From DASWNP01 sp036399175 (GTDB taxonomy: Bacteria > Acidobacteriota > Blastocatellia > Pyrinomonadales > Pyrinomonadaceae): 64,000 nucleotides of DNA. The notes beneath the pieces are model-generated. The model ran no database searches, was not told the origin of the DNA, and was given only the letters and a program-made list of their open reading frames with translations. The DNA is taken from positions 1-64,000 of the forward strand of contig DASWNP010000051.1 in the NCBI GenBank assembly GCA_036399175.1, written 5' to 3'. Position numbers and translations under genes: made by a program. Each line of letters starts with the position of its first letter. Position 1 is the stretch's first letter. Of this stretch, positions 57,093 through 64,000 are shown piece by piece.

Positions 57093-57276
57093 GATTTTGA
57101 TAAGTAGCATTCAAAGGAAGGGCGGCGCAAGTCTGCGTCAGTCGTTCGCGCAGGCGCGAACCTGTTTGCTATAGTAAACGTACACTTGAGCTACACGCCG
57201 CACCGAAGCATTCCCGTCGCGGAAGTTGAACGAAAATTTGCCAGCAATGATGCCTGACCCTCGAATGGAGGAATGA

Positions 57277-60711
<3,435 letters not shown>

Positions 60712-60741
60712 GAAAGCGTTCGGATGCGGACGATATGGACG

Positions 60742-60788
60742 TGAGAGAAGAAAAGCCCGACGACTCTCGTCGCCGGGCTTTTCTCACG
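60742..60788. terminator. Bidirectional terminator between convergent genes
   Basis: GAAAAGCCCG (60750-60759) pairs with CGGGCTTTTC (60774-60783), and an inner ACGA/TCGT extends the stem. A-rich and T-rich sides give a U-tract in both directions. It separates the tricorn gene from the minus-strand activator gene. Confidence 0.85.
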
Positions 60789-60821
60789 CGCAGGAATTCG
60801 AGATTGATGCTGACGAGCGGG

Positions 60822-63086
60822 TCAGCGTTTACTGATGATGCTGCGCTTGCGCGCGGCGGCGGGCATGCGCGAGGGCTGAAGCTTCTGGTGCTTGGTCTTG
60901 AGAAGGGAACTCAGGGATTCGTGATGCCTGAAGCCGAGCAGGCGTGCGGCGCGCGTCACCATGCCGCCCGCCTCCCTGAGAGCCAGTTCGATGAAGCGCT
61001 CTTCGTAGCGATGAACCTCTCGCTTGAGCGAGAAGCCATCCCAGCAGGCGGCCAGACTCGTCGGCTGCGTGCGGCGCAGGGCGACCGTCTCGACCATCTC
61101 TACGGTTATCAACGTCCCGTCGGCAGCCGTCAGCATCGTGCGCTCGATGAGCGAATGCAGCTCGCGCGCGTTGCCCCTGAGCGGAAGCTGCCTCATCGCT
61201 TCGATGGCTTCGTCTGTGAAAACGACCTGCTTGGTGTAGCGGCTACGCGCGGCTTCGATGAAGTGGCGCGCGAGCGGGGGGATGTCTTCCGGGCGTTCCC
61301 TGAGCGGCGGCACTTCGATGAAGAAGGTTTCCAGACGATAGAACAAGTCCTGTCGGAATCTTCCGGTCGAAACCATCTCGCGCAGGTTGCTGTTAGTGGC
61401 GGCGATGACGCGCAAATCTATCTTCTCCGGCATGAAAGTGCCGAGCGAATGAATCTCGCCGTGCTCGATGAGACGTAGGAGCTTGCCCTGATGGCTGAGG
61501 CTTAGCTCGCCGATTTCGTCGAGAAAGAGCGTGCCGCCTGCGGCTGCCCGCGCCGCGCCCGGATAGTCTTCTTTGGCATCGGTGAAGCTGCCCTTCTTGT
61601 GTCCGAAGAGCTGCGACTCGAAGAGCGTGTCGGTGAAGGCCGCGCAGTTGACGGAGATGAAATCGCCCTCCCGACCGCTCCAGAGATGAATCAGCCGCGC
61701 GAGAATCTCTTTGCCGGTTCCGGTCTCGCCGGTAATCAGCACAGCCCCGTCGGTCGCCGCTACGGCGCGCGCCTCGCGCAGAAGCTCCGCCGTGCGCTCC
61801 GATTGGTAGACGAAGCGGGGCGCGTTTGCCGAACTCTCCGCGCGTCTGCGAGCGGCGAAGACGACGCGCGCGCACGAACGCAACTGAACGAGCGTCTCCG
61901 TGTGCTCGGAGCGCGCCAGAAGTTCGTCGGCACGTTCGTAGAGGGCGCGCAGGGCGTCGAAGTTGAGATGCTCGCTCAACTCTTCGATGAGGGTGAGAGC
62001 GGCCTGCCCGGCGCGCTCCGAATCGCCAGCCGAGTAGGCCAACTCCAGAGCGCGTTCGAGCGCGGCGCGAGCGGGCTGCGTGCGACCGAGACGCGCCAGA
62101 GCCTTGCCTTCGGTCGTCAGAGCCTCGGCCAGAAGCGACTGCTCGCCGCCCTTCTCAAGCGTGCGAATCACGGCGCGCAGCATCCGCTCGGCCTCAAAGT
62201 TTCGCCCCTGAGCCAGAAGCACGCGGGCGCGCGTCTCGTCCACCTGCGCGGCGCTGCCTTCGTCCCTCAGGTTGGAGAACAACTCGCGCGAGCGGTCGAG
62301 ATGCGCGTGGGCTTCCTCGTACTGCCCGAGGATGAAGAAGAGAAAGCCCAGATTGTTTTCGACGCGCGCGCAGTAGCGCATGTGACCGGCCTGCTCGAAG
62401 TGGAAACTGGCGGCGGCGTATTCGATGAGCGCGCGGTCTGTGTAGTCTCTGCGCCGTTCAGCCGCGCCGAGATTCTTGTAGTTGAGGGCAAGCTCGTTGT
62501 GAAACTTGCCTTTGAGCGTGTGATTGGTGCTGGCGTCGAAGAGGGGCGCGGCCCCGGAGAGGATTTGGAGGGCTTCGTGATAGCGCGTCGCCGAGCCTTC
62601 GACGACGGCGCTGTTCAGGAAAGCGCGCGCTTTCTGTACACTCTCCTGCGAGCCGAGCCGGGAGAGGGCGTCGCGCAGCAGGACGCGCGCTTCGTCGAGC
62701 GCGCCCTCGCGCCAGTAGCAGATGGCGAGGTCGATGCGGGCTTCGACCGCCTTCTCCGTGTTTCCAAGGCTCTCGAAAATCGAGAGGCTCTCGCTGATTA
62801 AATCTTTCGCAACTGCTTGTGCACCTTCGAGTTGCCGGGCGCTACCGAGCCAGCCCGAGAGCGCCCCGACCCGCAGCAGAACCTCGGCAGCCGTCGCTTC
62901 GTCCAAGCCCTCCAGTTCGGGGCGCTCGCCGACGCGCTGCCACAGGGGGCTCAGGCAACTGCGCGCGGCCTCGTATTTACCGGCCTCTTCCAGCTCTGAA
63001 GCCAGTCGGCAGCGCAGCCTCGCCTGCTCGGCGGGCGCGGCGTTGATGCTCTCCATCTGTTGAAGCATTTGTTCTACTAAGTTCAT
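60822..63086 (-). CDS. TPR-domain AAA+ transcriptional activator with Fis-type HTH
   Basis: The 754-residue protein's N-terminal 400 residues are TPR-like helical repeats (LRDALSRLGSQESVQKARAF, NELALNYKNLGAAERRRDYT, LGFLFFILGQYEEAHAHLDR). The AAA+ domain has Walker A ITGETGTGKEILARL (453-460), the sigma-54 contact loop region KKGSFTDAKEDY (499-504, GSFTDA in place of GAFTGA), Walker B GGTLFLDEIGELS and VIAATNSNL. The C-terminal Fis-like HTH is VTRAARLLGFRHHESLSSLL. The altered loop raises doubt about sigma-54 dependence. It is divergent to a small secreted peptide gene across a palindrome. Confidence 0.9.
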   Translation of the reverse strand: MNLVEQMLQQMESINAAPAEQARLRCRLASELEEAGKYEAARSCLSPLWQRVGERPELEGLDEATAAEVLLRVGALSGWLGSARQLEGAQAVAKDLISESLSIFESLGNTEKAVEARIDLAICYWREGALDEARVLLRDALSRLGSQESVQKARAFLNSAVVEGSATRYHEALQILSGAAPLFDASTNHTLKGKFHNELALNYKNLGAAERRRDYTDRALIEYAAASFHFEQAGHMRYCARVENNLGFLFFILGQYEEAHAHLDRSRELFSNLRDEGSAAQVDETRARVLLAQGRNFEAERMLRAVIRTLEKGGEQSLLAEALTTEGKALARLGRTQPARAALERALELAYSAGDSERAGQAALTLIEELSEHLNFDALRALYERADELLARSEHTETLVQLRSCARVVFAARRRAESSANAPRFVYQSERTAELLREARAVAATDGAVLITGETGTGKEILARLIHLWSGREGDFISVNCAAFTDTLFESQLFGHKKGSFTDAKEDYPGAARAAAGGTLFLDEIGELSLSHQGKLLRLIEHGEIHSLGTFMPEKIDLRVIAATNSNLREMVSTGRFRQDLFYRLETFFIEVPPLRERPEDIPPLARHFIEAARSRYTKQVVFTDEAIEAMRQLPLRGNARELHSLIERTMLTAADGTLITVEMVETVALRRTQPTSLAACWDGFSLKREVHRYEERFIELALREAGGMVTRAARLLGFRHHESLSSLLKTKHQKLQPSRMPAAARKRSIISKR

Positions 63087-63110
63087 GCAGTAATTACCTT
63101 TAGATTCTCA

Positions 63111-63125
63111 TGCAAATAATTTGCA
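63111..63125. promoter_or_regulatory. Perfect palindrome, candidate operator
   Basis: TGCAAATAATTTGCA is a perfect inverted repeat (7-base arms, one central base). It lies between the divergent activator gene (24 bases from its start) and the promoter of the small peptide gene, where the activator or another regulator could bind. Confidence 0.55.
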
Positions 63126-63150
63126 CAGGTGTAGGTTTTTCGCTCAGTAA

Positions 63151-63159
63151 TGCTATTAT
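63151..63159 (+). promoter_or_regulatory. Extended -10 promoter of the small peptide gene
   Basis: TGCTATTAT fits an extended -10 (TGn plus TATTAT), 59 bases upstream of the ATG. No -35 is obvious. No sigma-54 type GG/GC pair at -24/-12 was found here. Confidence 0.5.
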
Positions 63160-63217
63160 GTGCGCCCCAAAGGTTTCGTTTTTGACTTACTATTTCCCAA
63201 AAATTGCAGGAGAACCC

Positions 63218-63445
63218 ATGAAACACTTAGGCAGAATCTGCGCAACCTTCTTACTATCAATGCTTTTCGCCGTCCCGGCGCTGGGCGGCGACATGCACAC
63301 TCCCGGCTACAGCACGCCGCCGCCGTCAACCCAATCCGTCGCTCCAACCGGAGATGAAGAAGAGTTTTCGGATGTCGATGCGGCTGAGGTGATATTCACG
63401 GATGTAGTTTGGAATAGCATAAAAACCGCGTTCTCGATTTTCTAA
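63218..63445 (+). CDS. Small exported acidic protein of unknown function
   Basis: The 75-residue protein has a signal peptide (KHLGRICATFLLSMLFAVPA, cleavage likely after ALG). The mature part of about 50 residues is acidic (GDMHTPGYSTPPPSTQSVAP, TGDEEEFSDVDAAEVIFTDV) and ends in a hydrophobic helix VVWNSIKTAFSIF. AGGAG precedes the ATG at 63218. It is divergent from the TPR-AAA+ activator, which may control it. The size, signal peptide and amphipathic end would suit a secreted signalling peptide or small effector; this is inference only. Confidence 0.72.
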   Translation: MKHLGRICATFLLSMLFAVPALGGDMHTPGYSTPPPSTQSVAPTGDEEEFSDVDAAEVIFTDVVWNSIKTAFSIF

Positions 63446-63690
63446 ACGTCGCCCGGAGCCTTATCGAAGCTAAGCTGCGCGTGGGTGCGGTTCACGCGCG
63501 GCTCGGTCGTCGTGTATCGGAGCGCAGTCGCCGGAGAGCCGTGAAGGATACCCGGCGAGGTGGTTATTTCACGACGCGCCAGATTAAACCTTCTTTATCG
63601 TATAAATCAACAAAAATTGTTGATTTCCGGCCGAGGCGAAACTTGTGGGAGCGAGCCGAGGGGGAGATTTTCGAGACGGGCTAAGGGAAC
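63446..63690. other. Intergenic region between convergent genes, with a hairpin
   Basis: The region holds a perfect inverted repeat, AAATCAACAA (63604-63613) and TTGTTGATTT (63617-63626) with a 3-base loop, in an AT-rich patch. It could terminate either convergent gene although no T-run follows. An open frame here (63481-63684) has no protein-like features. Confidence 0.5.
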
Positions 63691-64000
63691 TTATTCGTTG
63701 ACGTAGTGTTTGAAGGGGGCGTCCGCGTAGAGCTGCTCGTCGTCGGGCATGAGGCCGCGCTCGCGGTAGAGACGCAGCTTATTGTGCAGCGTCTTGAGAC
63801 TGATTTGGAGCAGCTCTGCGGCGCGCGTCTTGTTGTTTTCGGTCTTGTGCAGCGTGCGCAGAATCATCTGCCGCTCGACCTCTTCGATGGGCGTGCCGAC
63901 GGGCAGGGTAATCGTGTCTTCGCTGCGCGCACGCGCGCGCTGGTCGAGCGGATAAGGCGCGAGGTGATGCCTTTCGATGACTTCGCCGGAGCAGATGATG
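63691..64000 (-). CDS. NtrC-type transcriptional regulator, C-terminal fragment (runs off the window)
   Basis: The last 103 codons of a gene whose start lies beyond the window edge. The visible part follows the AAA+ core: ICSGEVIERHHLAPYPLDQR, an acidic linker, then a Fis-type HTH (PIEEVERQMILRTLHKTENN, KTRAAELLQISLKTLHNKLR, LYRERG) and a short acidic tail ending HYVNE. This matches the C-terminus of NtrC-family sigma-54-dependent response regulators. Whether a receiver domain is present cannot be seen. Confidence 0.88.
   Translation of the reverse strand, partial: IICSGEVIERHHLAPYPLDQRARARSEDTITLPVGTPIEEVERQMILRTLHKTENNKTRAAELLQISLKTLHNKLRLYRERGLMPDDEQLYADAPFKHYVNE

Noticed and set aside
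63111..63170. Sigma-54 promoter upstream of the small peptide gene
   Set aside because: No TGGCAC-N5-TTGC arrangement was found; an extended -10 fits better.
63481..63684. 67-codon frame between convergent genes
   Set aside because: Composition is unlike protein, no ribosome-binding site is present and it includes the hairpin at 63604.

Overview
The window (roughly 60% GC by eye) reads as a chromosomal segment of a diderm, GC-rich bacterium, most likely an Acidobacteriota of the Blastocatellia type. This is inferred from the mix of genes: LPS export (lptC/lptA-like, lptB), an Mla-type lipid transporter, RNase J, long-form HPF, a giant tricorn protease, several secreted or cytosolic subtilases, paired M16 peptidases, a probable selenoprotein peroxiredoxin, and a regulatory PTS without sugar permeases. 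No rRNA or tRNA gene is seen. One RNA gene, RNase P RNA (rnpB), is clear.

Layout. 1-1600 is accessory: an intact IS30-family insertion sequence next to a BrnT-type toxin/antitoxin pair. 1.6-11.9 kb holds metabolic and protease genes: a DUF6986-like aldolase, an M16 peptidase pair, a lysine-tailed subtilase, nicotinate phosphoribosyltransferase with nicotinamidase, and an amidohydrolase carrying an inserted SnoaL-like domain. 11.9-15.9 kb is a second accessory patch: two small genes (GrpB-like and AIG2-like), each followed by a sequence with the hallmarks of an integron attC site, then a secreted subtilase and a 5'-truncated HsdR remnant. 15.9-19 kb is an MlaE-MlaF-MlaD operon. 19.1-21.3 kb is an ECF sigma factor / anti-sigma / Spy-like operon, followed by an HD-GYP sensor, an orphan HicB and the probable Sec peroxiredoxin.

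24.6-46.2 kb is a dense, mostly plus-strand housekeeping region: ftsY, ribD, rsmA, rnj, an ACT-domain protein, an SDR, uppP, PilZ, recJ, LptC/LptA-like, lptB, rpoN, hpf, yceI, hprK, rapZ, EIIA-Man, HPr and ptsI. The order lpt-rpoN-hpf-hprK-rapZ-PTS couples envelope assembly, sigma-54 and a phosphorelay. 46.6-52.2 kb is an envelope/exopolysaccharide block (SLBB exporter, TPR plus DUF11-like protein, membrane protein, degenerate CPBP protein). Then come rnpB, a ribbon-helix-helix protein, a TPR/zinc-ribbon pair, an MFS transporter with an alkaline-phosphatase-superfamily enzyme, the tricorn protease, and a TPR-AAA+ activator divergent from a small secreted peptide across a perfect palindrome. 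The window ends inside an NtrC-type regulator.

The most unusual feature is a family of at least fifteen intergenic inverted repeats. Their arms are built of short (about 7-8 nt) tandem units, the 3' arm being the reverse complement of the 5' arm. Units differ between loci, but some loci share unit and loop. Arms abut or enter the ends of neighbouring genes and often sit where a Shine-Dalgarno sequence would be. Other highlights are the in-frame UGA peroxiredoxin with a SECIS-like hairpin, the two integron-type cassettes without a visible integrase, and several enzymes with changed signature residues (RibD zinc ligand, RapZ P-loop lysine, CPBP glutamates, GAFTGA loop).
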